Made by a program: the position numbers and the translations under genes. The notes beneath the pieces are model-generated. The model worked only from the letters and a program-made list of their open reading frames with translations, was not told where the DNA came from and made no database searches. From assembly GCF_010015445.1 (NCBI RefSeq), contig NC_053116.1:5785480-5849479 (forward strand): a stretch of DNA of 64,000 nt, read 5' to 3'. This DNA is from Perca fluviatilis. Taxonomy: Eukaryota > Chordata > Actinopteri > Perciformes > Percidae. Shown here in pieces: positions 1-10,350 of this stretch (within the stretch, counting starts at the first letter, position 1; each line of letters opens with the position of its first letter).

Positions 1-575
1 GAAGCAGCAGGGTTCAGCAGGACGCAGGATGACATTGCAGGGCACCGCAGAGCTTAGCAGGGAGTACAGCAGGACCAGCTGCAACCAGGATCTTGGTGCC
101 AACGTTCTCCAAGGAAATATACTGGGGGAAAAAACATAAGGACTCCGGGGAGTAAACTCCCCAGAAGCTAGGATTAATAACAAGCATTTCTGGGACGGGA
201 TGCACACAAATGGTAATAGAAAGGGAGAGGAGAGAGCAGCTCAATGTGTCAAAGGAAGGAAGTCCCCCGGCAGTCTAAAACTATAACAGCGTAACTAAGA
301 GAGACAGGTCATAAGGAGAGGTAGCTTGTTCGGGCTTGGAACTCTCCCCTGCCGGATCGGGCTGGCCTGCCTCCCTCTACTTTTGTTATATATTATTAAT
401 CTAACAATTATGAAGAGAAGCAGGTGGGTCAGTTAGGTGGACACTGCAATTCCTCACTCCCTATCTATAAGCTTTATCAAATAGGAGAGTTTTAAGTTCA
501 TTCTTGAATGTGGTGACAGGTACCACAAGTAACTCTGCATTCTGGGAGCGCAGTGCTCTAGTGGGACAATAAGGT
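1..575 (-). mobile_element. L2-clade LINE, 3' part (antisense, cut by window edge)
   Basis: Read on the minus strand this matches the stretch at about 59,170-59,760: the end of the reverse-transcriptase ORF followed by the characteristic 3' region with the GGGAGTTTACTC and TTGGAGAACGTTGGCACC words. The same family recurs at 46,290-47,113, 58,300-58,590 and 58,650-60,080. No intact frame remains. The element runs off the left edge, so its 3' tail is outside the window. Confidence 0.75.
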
Positions 576-579
576 ATTA

Positions 580-930
580 CCATTAGTTGATACCTTAACT
601 AACTGTTAATCACTGTTAACTAAGGTGTCTATTTTACCATTAATTAATGCAGTAATAAGCCTTGACTAACTGTTAATAACAATTAATTAAAGTGTCTATA
701 TCATTAGTAAATGCAATATTAAGCCTTGACTAACTGTTAATAACTGTTAACTAAGGTGTCTGTAGTACTTTTAGTTAATGCAGTAACAAGCATTGACTAC
801 CGGTAAATAACAGTTAACTAAGGTGTATATTTTAACATAAGGGAATGTACTATAAAACCTAAACTGGAAATAACAGCTAACTAAAGTGTCTAAGTAAACC
901 CTAAGTTGATTATATTAGGTATTTTCTAAT
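580..930. repeat. Tandem repeat, unit about 65 bp
   Basis: Four to five degenerate copies of a unit built on TTGACTAACTGTTAATAAC followed by GTTAACTAAGGTGTCTAT start near 590, 660, 724 and 790, a spacing of 64-67 bp. The unit is AT-rich and noncoding. It may be the inside of a larger repeat, but no inverted ends are visible. Confidence 0.7.
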
Positions 931-1149
931 ATTACTAGGTGGTTGATTAGGATGTTTGATAGCACGTATGTCTTAAGGTTCACAGCCAAGCCATGTCATT
1001 ATGAAAAAACTGTTTTTATTGTTTATTTACGGGTTATGGTTGTCAGCACAATGTTTATTAGTTTGTAAATGTGTAGTGCACAAAATGATCTTACAGCTCT
1101 TTACAAATTCTCCCTCCTCTTCCCCCTTCCCTCAGATCAAGCAGGCCTG

Positions 1150-1644
1150 CATGTCTACAGTGGGCAGTGAAACAGTAAATGACAGGATGAGGAAGATCAG
1201 GACATACTCTTTGAAGCCAGAGTCAGTTTATCTGTTGGTACCCAGACAGACCTAGTTGAGGAGAACATTCATGAGGGCAGAAAAAGGCAGTTCAGGAGCA
1301 TAGCTACACTAAATGATGACCTGGTCAATATTACAACACTCAATGACCATCTCTATTGCCCTGCTGTGGAAAACTTTGGCCACCCTGACAACAAATCTGT
1401 CCCCAGAACCTCAACACCACAGCACACTCAAGAAGTGTCATTTGAGCAAAGCTGGAGTGAAGTAGAAGAGGATGAGGTGTCCTTTGAGGAGCACAATGAG
1501 GACTTTTGATTCACAAGTGATGAAACTGCCACTTGCAGTGATGTAGAGGAGGAAGAGGAGGAAGACACAGATCACAGAAAAAGCATTGTCTCTAACAAGC
1601 AGTTGTTAATGTTGTTTTCCATGTGTCACTGGGAGGGTTGTGGC
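1150..1644 (+). pseudogene. Kolobok-like (THAP-linked) transposase, N-terminal part
   Basis: A frame starting near 1,199 contains SVGTQTDLVEEN followed by an acidic linker (EVEEDEVSFEEHNEDF, stop, then DVEEEEEEDTDH) and a segment ending LLMLFSMCHWEGCG. A VGTQTD tract, an acidic linker and the start of a cysteine-containing core are what I recall of fish transposases that follow a THAP domain. There is one in-frame stop near 1,507. The frame is broken at 1,645 by an LTR and resumes near 3,330. No clear THAP domain was found upstream. The family name is tentative. Confidence 0.5.
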
Positions 1645-2069
1645 TGTAGGATACTCGTAGGGTACAGATTTGATCATCGGCAAATTATCAAAGATGTTTT
1701 ATCAATATTAATAAAGTTATGAATATGGTTATTAATAACTTTATCAAATCGACAAACAACCAAACGGGGCACCCCCCTTCAAGTCAGGGACCAATAATCA
1801 AACTGGAACAGTCTCATTTCTGTAGTGATCCTTTAAAAGGAAACAAAGGAAGGTGTGAATTCGAGCACGGACCTGTATTCACCAGCAATTATCACAATAA
1901 GTACACAAATAATCACAAGCAACTGCTAATTAAGTATAATCGAATTTATTAACGTCACAATTATCAGTAGCCAATCAATAATCCTTCAATAATAAAACGT
2001 ATATACCTTTTTCAATGTCACAACCAAAACAAAGCAAAAAACAAAGCAGCATGTGTCGTGGACACGTCT

Positions 2070-2126
<57 letters not shown>

Positions 2127-2420
2127 AGTGAGTGAAAGAGGAGGGGCGGTGTCGAAGTGTAGTCTAACACAAAAACAACTACCAAAATGGCTACTCCTGT
2201 GAGCTGCACATAACTATTTAGCCTCAAGAGGGCGGTAGTGGTGCTGGGTGCACGAGGTGGGGCTGAAGAGGCCGAGGGGGGGTTGCTGGGCAACACGCAC
2301 ACTTAGCCTAGCCCGTATGCTAGGTCATGTGTTAGCTCTGTACAAACGTAAGCCGACCCCACGTGGTTTAGCTAGCAGCGCTAGCTCGGGAGCTACGTGG
2401 CTAGCTTGTGTCCGTGTGTG

Positions 2421-2456
<36 letters not shown>

Positions 2457-3315
2457 ATAAGTAAAAGAAGAAAGTGTAAAGAAAGAGGCACTCTGATCTT
2501 AGTTATCGATAATGACCAGCCCCCGTCAGCCACTCAGGTCTGGACCACACGTGTAGTTGGGACAGACTCTGAGACTTTTGACTTACTGAGGGAAACTTTG
2601 GTCATTATAACCACTCCAGTGGCCAACAGCTGATTTCCGCGATTATCTCGCAGACAGTAACTAAACTCCGTGAATGGAGTGATTTAGCAGGTAGCAATTA
2701 CGGTTTTACCCAGCTACTTAACACAACATATCAACAGTATTGTGATCAATGATACATTCACAGAAACAGATTAATAATTAAAATCACAATCACATTAATG
2801 GCAACAAGTGGTAGTGAACCCTTTGCTCATTAATAAAACATACTATTTATCTCTGCCCAGACGTAAGCCTTCTTACTGTATGTTCAGACCGTTTCTTCCT
2901 GTCCATAGATTTCCACAGAAATGAAACAGAACGGGTCCCTGGCGCTCGTCAGCGGCCACGGAGAAACTTCCCCTCCAAAAAGGCAGAAAGGGGGAAAGTT
3001 TGGTCGACTTTGAGAAGAAAAACGTTGTTTCCTTCTCACTGCAATTATGAAAAACACTGGTGCGTTTTTCATAGGATCCTCCGAAATTAAATCCACTTTC
3101 TCCAGAAAATAGAAGTTGAGCACAAGCGCTTGCGCGCCTCCTGTCAGCAACTTGAGTTGCAAGCGAAGACCAAGGATTTTTTGGTGATCAGGCTTATTTA
3201 TAGGTCAAGACTTCATGCTGTGTTTATGGTCCCGCTGACCCAATAGGAAGACTCAAAACTCGAGTGTCGAGACTACAATCTTGTAGTTCTTTGACTTCCT
3301 GCCAGTTGTAAGGCT
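1645..3315 (-). mobile_element. Solo LTR (1.7 kb LTR family), copy 1, truncated
   Basis: The sequence is the reverse complement of 27,753-29,465, with the same microsatellites in the same places (TG repeats at 2,075-2,124 and 2,418-2,452). Minus-strand promoter-like signals are a CCAAT box near 3,240 and a TTATTTATAGG TATA region near 3,192. The plus-strand left end begins TGTAGGAT. The other end stops about 230 bp short of copy 2, so the U3 end is truncated and no target duplication is visible. There is no gag, pol or env. The 92-codon minus-strand frame at 2,884-3,162 is conserved in sequence in copy 2 but not convincingly as a protein. Confidence 0.7.
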
Positions 3316-3329
3316 TGAATCAGGGGAGT

Positions 3330-4132
3330 CATGGAGTGCAACATCATTGTTCCGGCTGCTGTGTTTGGGACAGGGAATGAGTATGCAAGGTATGTGAAAC
3401 CATTGGTTTGGAGACCATGTCAGAGAGGCAGTGGTATAACATCCAGAAAGCCTACTTCATACTACGTCAACTATGCCTGGGCTATCAACAATGAGCGTGT
3501 CATGAGTGCCCGTGAGTGAGAGGATGCGTGGTATGACAGCCCTGGCTATAATGCAACCTTCGGCACCTACTCACTGCTCGACACAGAATCAAACGATCAA
3601 ATGATCGTGGCTCAGTGAAAAATAGCTACTAGCTCAAGATAGAGGATATGGAGAGATGCCTGGCCAAGCTTGCGGACCACGGAGTCTCCATCTCTGTGTT
3701 GGCCACCGACTGCCACCCATCTGTGCAGAAGGTGCTAAGACAGAAACACCAGGAAATCAAACACGAGTATGATCTGTGGCACATTGTCAAGAATGTAAAA
3801 AAGAAAATTTTAAAATGCAAAAATCCTGACCTGAGTGAATGGATCCGGATGATAACTAACCACTTGTGGTATTCTGTCTCCTTCTGTGGGGGAGATAGAG
3901 TAAGACTCAGGGAAACGTGGATACCTCTGCTACACCACATAACAAATGTTCATGAGTGGGTGACCGGGGAGACAATAACAAAATGTGATCACCATCCCTA
4001 CACCCCAGATGAGGAGAGCAGGCGCCCGTGAGTCCGTCCTAACTCTGGAGCCTTTAATAGCCTCCAAAAGGTTGTCCTGAACAGGCAGCTCCTCCAAAAT
4101 CTTGACAGGGTGACAGAGGGCATCCACACAGA
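3330..4132 (+). pseudogene. Kolobok-like transposase, central part
   Basis: The core resumes after the LTR. Across shifted frames it reads NIIVPAAVFGTGNEYARY, then ERQWYNIQKAYFILRQL, then [19 protein letters not shown], then a clean 127-codon frame (3,648-4,031) with [27 protein letters not shown] and [12 protein letters not shown], then a segment to about 4,130. DSPGY, ATDxHPS and DxWHxxKNxKKK are hallmark strings of this transposase group as I recall it; the D residues are probably catalytic. At least three frameshifts or stops are present, so it is inactive. A MITE interrupts it at 4,133. Confidence 0.6.
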
Positions 4133-4977
4133 GGGCTAGATTTATCAAGCCGTTTGCGCCTGTTTCCAGGCGCTAATTGGTCGCAAAGACGGACGTAACC
4201 GATGCGGGCTATTTACAAACAGGGCGCACTTGGGTAAAATCGCAGATTGTCTGCCGCATGAGCGAGAAGAGACAACTTGCGCTTTCAATATGCGTTCGTG
4301 GGGAAAGTGGGAGTTCCACCCGAAAAGGTGGGAGGATAAGCGCAAAGTGCACCTAATTATATATCCCGGGTTATTTACAAAGACTGTCGGTAGGAGCGCC
4401 TCTATTCTGCGGGGGAAATTCTCCGCCTCTTAAAAGCAGGTCTAAACCAGCCGCAGTCGAAGTTTCCCGTAGACCTTTATGCCGCTGGTCAAATGGCAAC
4501 AGTAATCTGAGCAAGACGGAGACATAGGCGAGGCTGAAAAATATTTTAACACAAGAATCACACTTTGTCAGTGAACACAACATCATTTAGCGCATTACAG
4601 ATCAAGCAGCCATGCAATATTAGAGTTACTGGAAGAAATCAAAGATGAAATTGAATCTCCGACTCAGCGTTCACATCCCATTCCAGCAGTTGTTAAACTC
4701 CTCGCTACATTACAAATATATCGGCATCAGGATCATTTCAAACAGTCATAGCATCAGCAGTGGGAATATCTCAGTCTGCACTCAGCCGTATCATAGCACC
4801 AGTACCGCTTTGTTACAGCGCAATTTACGGTATAGTGGGCGGAGAAAGACGCTGATTGCCTGATGGGTGTCAGGGTTGATAAATACTACGCAAAATGTGG
4901 AAGCATAGCGTGCGCTATTACCGAACTCGCAAAAACAGACGCAGCGCAAACTGCGCCAGTGTTAGTAAATCAGGCCC
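4133..4977. mobile_element. Harbinger-type MITE inside the transposase relic
   Basis: The left end reads GGGCTAGATTTATCAAGC and the reverse complement of the right end reads GGGCCTGATTTACTAACAC, an imperfect inverted repeat. AGA flanks both sides (4,130-4,132 and 4,978-4,980), a 3-bp target duplication as expected for Harbinger. The length is 845 bp. There is no convincing coding capacity. The interrupted transposase continues directly afterwards with LYNKYATKRKAFSYESF. Confidence 0.65.
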
Positions 4978-5367
4978 AGAGTGTTCATGCTCTTTATAAT
5001 AAGTATGCAACAAAGAGAAAGGCCTTCAGCTATGAAAGCTTTGAAGCGCGTCTTCGCCTGGCTGCACTGGACAACAACATAGAGAGAGAGAGGGCCAAAA
5101 CTAAGGCAGGTGGACACAGATTCAGCAACAATTTTCAAAGTCTTCCGGTCAGTACGTGGTGGCACAAATAAAACAGCAGAAAGCCTACAGTTTCCTAAAG
5201 GATGTTGTCAATGGAGCCATCTTAAGACGGAGGGAGTCTAGCACTACACAGGCTACCTTACAGGAACAGAAACAGGACGCTCACCCTACCTTGGGCCAAC
5301 ACAGAGGGCTTACCAAACCGGACAAAGAACATTCTGTGGCAAAACACCTTAGCCGGTTCACCTAGTA
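4978..5367 (+). pseudogene. Kolobok-like transposase, C-terminal part
   Basis: The translation contains SVHALYNKYATKRKAFSYES, then LRLAALDNN. After one frameshift near 5,160 comes VVAQIKQQKAYSFLKDVV and a short tail ending at a stop near 5,365. YxKRxxFSYxxxxARxxLAxxDxN is the usual C-terminal block of the same transposase group. Together with 1,150-1,644 and 3,330-4,132 this makes one gene relic of about 1.7 kb of coding sequence, spread over 4.2 kb by two later insertions. Confidence 0.6.
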
Positions 5368-6234
5368 GGAAAAATAAAACGGTCAAATCAAAATCCAATC
5401 AAAATCACATTTAACCTATACTGTATAATCCCTACAACATAAATTTTTTTATCTATACTAATCTTATTCCTACATACGATATTTCTGTTCATCCATAATA
5501 GGCCTACTGCATGACCATATTCCTTTAGGCAATATCAGTTCAAATGTTTTTTTTTCTATATATTTAGTAAAGTTACCTTTCAATTATTTGATGTTATCCA
5601 ATAAAATGGTGACTAAATGCCAACTTTTTTAACACCAAAAAACCCTTGCGTTACTGTGTTGCTGATATGGTATGCCTCCTCTTTCAATAATTGAATGGGT
5701 CTATCATCAAATAAAATGGTGGCTATGTCTTACAGTAAACTTAACGTTACTCTTGACATTATTGATAGGTTATGACTCCTGAACCTGCAGAAAGTAGACT
5801 ACCTTTATGCAGAAAATAATGACATCAAACAATCACATAATCATGAAATCTAAAAACATAAAATCGACCTTCTGATTGCATTATAGTGTGGCCCTTTCGC
5901 ACATCATGCTAATCTAGTTAAATGTTTATAACAATGGTGGTACTTGGAAAGCCAAACATTTTCTGAGGTGGTACTGAACCACTGCACTAGACTAAATAGC
6001 TTCAAGAATGTAGGCTACTCCTTTATCAAACATATTGCTATATGATCACCAAATATTGACCAAATTAATCATCTTTATTTCTTTCTCTCTACCCCCTGCC
6101 TTGTCAACAACATTATTCTAGTCGTGATTTCTAGTGTTTAATCCTAGGTATGTCAAGTATTATAGAGCATATCGGAGCATGGTGACATTACTAGAACCAG
6201 ATGTGTTGAAAACACATGACGCATCTGACATATT
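5368..6234. other. No recognisable feature (AT-rich)
   Basis: AT-rich unique-looking sequence. I see no gene, inverted repeat or known repeat family. Confidence 0.5.
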
Positions 6235-6545
6235 GTGTCAAATAAGTTTTATTTACAAGTCCAAAGCATACTTGAAGCCTTGATATTTGGCTGAGGGGAA
6301 AAGATCCCTGATATAGTTGACCCAAAGAACTGCCGTTAAGCTGTCAACCTAAACAGTCTGAGAAAAAACATATAACAAGTTAGCCTAGCCTAACCTAGCC
6401 TAGCCCAGTCACCAATTCGTAAAATAAAGTGTTACAAACCTGCTACTTATGGGGCGCTCCAGCGTCTCAGCTCGGACATCCCTTAGAGAAAGCATAGCCA
6501 CCTCCAACACCTCTGTCTCACAGCACAGCATCCAAAATGACCTAT
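6235..6545 (-). pseudogene. Two-exon gene-family relic (P2X7 C-terminal-like domain, tentative)
   Basis: Minus strand. Exon a (about 6,545-6,440) reads ETEVLEVAMLSLRDVRAETL then ERPISSR and ends CAG/GTTTGT. Exon b starts after TTTCTCAG at 6,357 and continues in phase as LFRLTA, stop, RQF. It ends at a stop followed by an AATAAA signal near 6,250. The spliced product resembles a Cys-rich domain found in many multicopy fish genes (P2X7 C-terminal-like), where LRLTAYRQF is typical; here the Tyr codon is TAA. The phase-perfect splice supports a real relic. The family name rests on memory of the motif. Confidence 0.35.
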
Positions 6546-7064
6546 GCATGGTTAAAATTAAAATTACTCATTTTCATGTGTATATAATATGCTGCAGCTT
6601 TTGCCTATAGACCTTCTCAGGTTCTACCAGGCCAGTGACGTCATCGAAATTGGCAACGTTCTAATACTAAGAAACGCAATTTTTGTGTTGCTTAAAAAAA
6701 GCTATGTATTGATTTTTTTAAATAAATTTTTTTAGTGTAATTTGTTAATTGTCATAACCAACACGTTATCAACGTTGATTCTTTCAGTTCAGTTCATCTT
6801 TAAGGTCTGGATAGGCAACTAACCCTGCTGGTTACAGTTAGGAAAAGATTTCCTTCACGGTAAAAAGAAACCAGTGTTGGTTACATAAAAACCATCCACA
6901 ACATCTTCCTACCAGGAAATAGTGCTTTGTCTCCCTTTTTCCTTTTCCTCTTGCCTCTGTATTTTTTAACAGTTTTTTTAAGTCGAGTCCAATTTCACAA
7001 TAAGCCCAAATGTTTTACATTTTCAACTTGTATAATCATCTTTGTTCAATTTGGATCCCTTAGA

Positions 7065-7275
7065 GCGGGGGTCTTCAACATTTTTTAAGCCAAGGACCCC
7101 TTAACTGAGAGAGACTGAACAGGGACCCCCTACTACATATAAATGAAGTTGCATACTAAACTGGGCCTACAATAACGTGTGGGTGTCCTAAAGCCTTTAT
7201 ACATACCTTTATAGTGCATAGAATACTAAGCTATTAAAATAATGGTTGGCATGATTTTATCAATCATGTTTTAAT
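7065..7275. mobile_element. hAT-like dispersed repeat, end fragment
   Basis: AGAGCGGGGGTCTTCAACA followed by AAGCCAAGGACCCC and CAGGGACCCCCTACTAC is a common fish repeat end. Only the left part survives, because another hAT element starts at 7,276. Confidence 0.4.
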
Positions 7276-7782
7276 TAGTGCTATCAGTTAACAGCATTAA
7301 CGCAAACCCATTTCAACAGCGTAAATTTTGTTATCGCAAGATTAACGTTTTTTTTGGCCTAGCAAACTTTGTAGTTCTTTTCACTGCTGTTGCAACAACT
7401 AGTAACGTTAGAAAAACTACAAAACCACACCGCCCCCTCATCAAAGCCAGGCAACAATGGATGACTTCAGACAGAAGCACATGGATACCACAGCTAAGAA
7501 CAAACTTACTGCAGCCATAGCTAAATGGGTCCAAGTGAGAATGTCAGTGTGAAATTGAACACTACAGTATATGCCAATGTTGTTTTCAATAAAAAAAAAA
7601 GCTTTGCACAAAGCAAGCCGATCCACTTTTCCATGTTAATAAGAGCATTAAAATGAGAAAAAATAATGGGACAAAAAGAAATCAAGGGACATTTATTATA
7701 GATAAAAATATGCGATTAATTGTGAGTTAACTATGACATTAATGCGATTAATCACGATTATTTTAATCGTTTTACAGCATTA
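7276..7782 (+). mobile_element. hAT deletion derivative with transposase remnant
   Basis: The ends read TAGTGCTATCAGTTAA and, reverse-complemented, TAATGCTGTAAAACGATTAA, with many GATTAATCG words inside the right end. The flanks are GTTTTAAT (7,268-7,275) and ATTTTAAT (7,783-7,790), an 8-bp duplication with one change. The inside encodes TAKNKLTAAIAKWV (about 7,490-7,531), matching the TNKITxAIAKWV block of ZBED/hAT transposases, so this is a cut-down copy of an autonomous element. A related transposase fragment lies at 37,760-38,165. Confidence 0.75.
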
Positions 7783-7984
7783 ATTTTAATGTTAAACATG
7801 CATGTGGCACAATGAATCCTTAGGATTAACTGTATCTGTGGATGGCTGCCTTATTGACTATGTAGGCCAGTAAGCCTATCATCATTGTTTTCCTTCACAA
7901 ATAGGCTGATTTATATTTGCTAATAAATATTGGATTAATGTTTAGACATTTTAGTTTTGAAAAAAAAATTATTTGGATTATAGA

Positions 7985-8100
7985 TGTGATGACGCAGTGG
8001 ATATGAGACATGCCTTTGGTGTGGGAGATCTGGGTTTGATACATCAACCAATGTGTCCCTGAGCAAGACACTTAACCCATAGTTGCTCTTGACTGTAATG
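7985..8100 (+). mobile_element. tRNA-derived SINE, 5' part
   Basis: A box A-like GACGCAGTGGATATGAG and a box B-like GGGTTTGATAC are followed by CCCTGAGCAAGACACTTAACCC, shared by many fish SINEs. The 3' half is missing. It is a repeat and not a functional tRNA gene: it has no acceptor stem and the T-arm is altered. Confidence 0.65.
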
Positions 8101-8822
8101 AATGTTTGATGGCCCCCCCCCTGCAGTAACTCGGAGGTACCCCAAGGGGCCCTGGACCCCTGTCGAAAATCTAGAGGAGCATCTCGCTGCAGCCCGCGGG
8201 ACATCAGCAACAACAAGGCTTTCACCGGAGCAGTCTTACATTAATTTCCGAACCACTCTTTTCGTTTCAAAATCGGAAATCAAATGAACAAAAAAGTACA
8301 TGGGCCCAATTACAGTAACTACATGAAAACTTCACTGTTGTTGCATGAAATGTCGTTTGTGTTTAGCCTAAATCATCAGTTTCTATCAGCTTCGCTACCA
8401 GGCTGTCTTGGTCCGTTTGAGCGTATGGGGAGTGACGTAAGCAAAAAAAATGGCTGACTTGGATGTGGACGGGGCTTGATGTCAAGGCTTTCAATCCGAC
8501 TGCCTTTCATTGATTAAACCATCCAGTCACGTCGGAGAGTAGAAGGAGTGTAACTCATGTGTGTGCTATAATGGAGTATGATTTAAGATGCAAAGCAGGC
8601 TGTGCCATCCCGTGCGCTGCTGATTGGATGGACCAGGAAAGTCCCGCCCAGTTCTTGGAGGAGCCGGCCAATCGAGAGGAGTCAATCAAGTCTGCCTCCA
8701 GCTTAAGGAGCCCAATTCTTTGCAGCTGAGGGCAGCTGCCAGACCAGACCTTGTGGAGAAATTGTTTGAGAGTGTGAGGATGTGGGCCTAGGAGTAAGAT
8801 CTAAAAACTGATATCCTTCCTC
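8101..8822. other. No recognisable feature
   Basis: Mixed-composition sequence with no convincing gene or repeat boundary. A GC-richer part at 8,570-8,720 has no supported frame. Confidence 0.4.
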
Positions 8823-9327
8823 CACACATTCTCACACCCAACTCGTAAAATAAGGACGTTCGGTCAGGAGCCTTTCTCGTTCTTATTTGACGTTAAAAGT
8901 CTCCTTTAGTGTCTCATGTAAACGTGCTTGGTCGCCACTATTGCCGTCCCTTTTTCGTCCCTTTTGACGCGCTTGGTCGGGACGGGTGAACGGAATCGCG
9001 GAGGTTGGGTTTAGGAGAAAAACAACGGGGAAAGGATGCCTCAAAAGCCGGGAAACACACGCCGGAGACGGGGAAACAAAACGCCACACGCAGGGCGCAA
9101 ACCCAAGTCTCCTGAGTGAAAGTCCAGTGTTTTACCCATCCACCACCCCAACCACCGTCCTTACGCAGCAATTTCCCCTTACATACCACTCGCTAAATCT
9201 CATCCAACTGCGGCTCTCCCCAGTACGTTACACAAATACGCCGAAGGGTGCCTTTTTCGTCGCATCAGACGCTGAAGGACACTGCCCAAACGTACTTATT
9301 TTACAAGTTCGGAATGAGAACAGGTTG
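8823..9327. mobile_element. GC-rich MITE (7-8 bp target duplication family), copy 1
   Basis: The terminal inverted repeats are about 45 bp: the left begins CACACATTCTCACACCCAAC and the reverse-complemented right begins CAACCTGTTCTCATTCCGAAC. The flanks are CCTTCCTC (8,815-8,822) and CCTTCCTG (9,328-9,335). The element is near-identical to 48,087-48,610. It holds the core GGAGGTTGGGTTTAGGA shared with 31,247-31,919 and 62,525-62,800, and a tRNA-like module at 9,091-9,150. Frames inside it are not conserved as protein. Confidence 0.8.
9091..9150 (-). other. tRNA-like module inside the MITE
   Basis: The minus strand reads GGTGGTGGATGGGTAAAACA, then CTGGACTTTCA, then a stem-like GGGAGACTTGGGTTTGCGCC equivalent. 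The box A-like and GGTT(C/T)GCG box B-like spacing recalls a tRNA or tRNA-derived SINE. The module is present in three related MITEs (also 31,454-31,520 and 48,366-48,445). Function is unknown. Confidence 0.4.
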
Positions 9328-10074
9328 CCTTCCTGCACTTCGTTGATTCATTTTGCATTAGTCACACTAGGTTCAGGGGTGCTGTGAGTTCTGTATTTTG
9401 TGTATCAAGTACTTAAGTTAGAGAGGTGTTTGGTTTATTTCTTTGTTTTCATTTAGATTTAGGATTAGTTTTCCTTTTGAGGATTTTCTTTTGTTGTATT
9501 TAGTTTTTGTTTGCCACAGCACCCATCGGCCCATGTATCCTTCTTCTTGAGCACTGTTTGTCATCATTTGCCTGATCCCAGAATAAATATCCTTTTAATA
9601 CCAATTACACACAGGTTTTATGTCTATGTCCTGATACCCCTAGCCACAAGACGTAACAAGGAGAAAAGATCAGAGGAGAGAGAGAAACGCACCATCATCA
9701 TTTTGCCTCCTGTGCTTTGCCTCTCCCCTCTTCTGTCTGGCTGTGGGAGACCAATAAAACGCTACAGAGTACCTGTCTGAGCGATGCCGGGATCAAACTA
9801 ATGATATCAGGTAAATTACTTTGACTGAGGACTCTTCATCATCTGGAGCCAAAATGGCAGCTATCTGTCCACCTGGAGGGGTTGCCTCTTTCCAATCACT
9901 TTCAAAGAATATAAATCTATTTTTAAATGGCACTCACCTATTGTCCTTACCTTTCCAAACCTGTTGTTTTAATGGCCTAATTATTTCCTTAAAAGCAGTA
10001 CACATGTCAGTGTACAAATTGATTTGGCACTGGCAACTTTAGGACGGCCTTGAAATCACATTAAAAATGACATA
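9328..10074. other. Unassigned; possible LTR remnant at 9,380-9,660
   Basis: There is no gene. CAGAATAAATATCCTTTTAAT followed by GACGTAACA near 9,580-9,657 looks like the polyadenylation end of an LTR, but no matching start or second copy was found. Confidence 0.25.
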
Positions 10075-10350
10075 CTCACCAGGGGACTATGGTCCAATAC
10101 AAACACTGAGTAAGTGCATTGAACAAATCAACAATTGGATGTGTCAGAAAATTCTTCAATTAAACAAAGTTGACGTAGTTGTTTTTGGATCCAAAGGAAT
10201 GATTAAAAGTCAGCACTCAGCTTTAAATTGGCAATGTTAAAAACAACAGAGAAAGCAAGAAATCTTGCTCTTTAATGTTTTATATAAAGCACTTTGAATT
10301 GCCTTGTTTCTGAAATGTGCTATACAAATAAAACTGCCTTGTCTTGCCCA
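10075..10350 (+). mobile_element. L2-clade LINE fragment with 3' tail
   Basis: [20 protein letters not shown] then [16 protein letters not shown] is the segment after the YADD-containing part of an L2 reverse transcriptase (normally LNxxKTEVxxxG). It then jumps to a 3' end TATAAAGCACTTTGAATTGC then CTATACAAATAAAACTGCC. Most of the ORF is deleted between the two. Confidence 0.55.

Noticed and set aside
580..930. Regular 65-bp spacing resembling an array with spacers
   Set aside because: The whole unit is repeated, including the apparent spacers; it is a degenerate tandem repeat.
2884..3162. Conserved 92-codon frame shared by LTR copies 1 and 2
   Set aside because: The frame is in the LTR leader, has different ends in the copies and is not kept in copy 3; nucleotide conservation explains it better.
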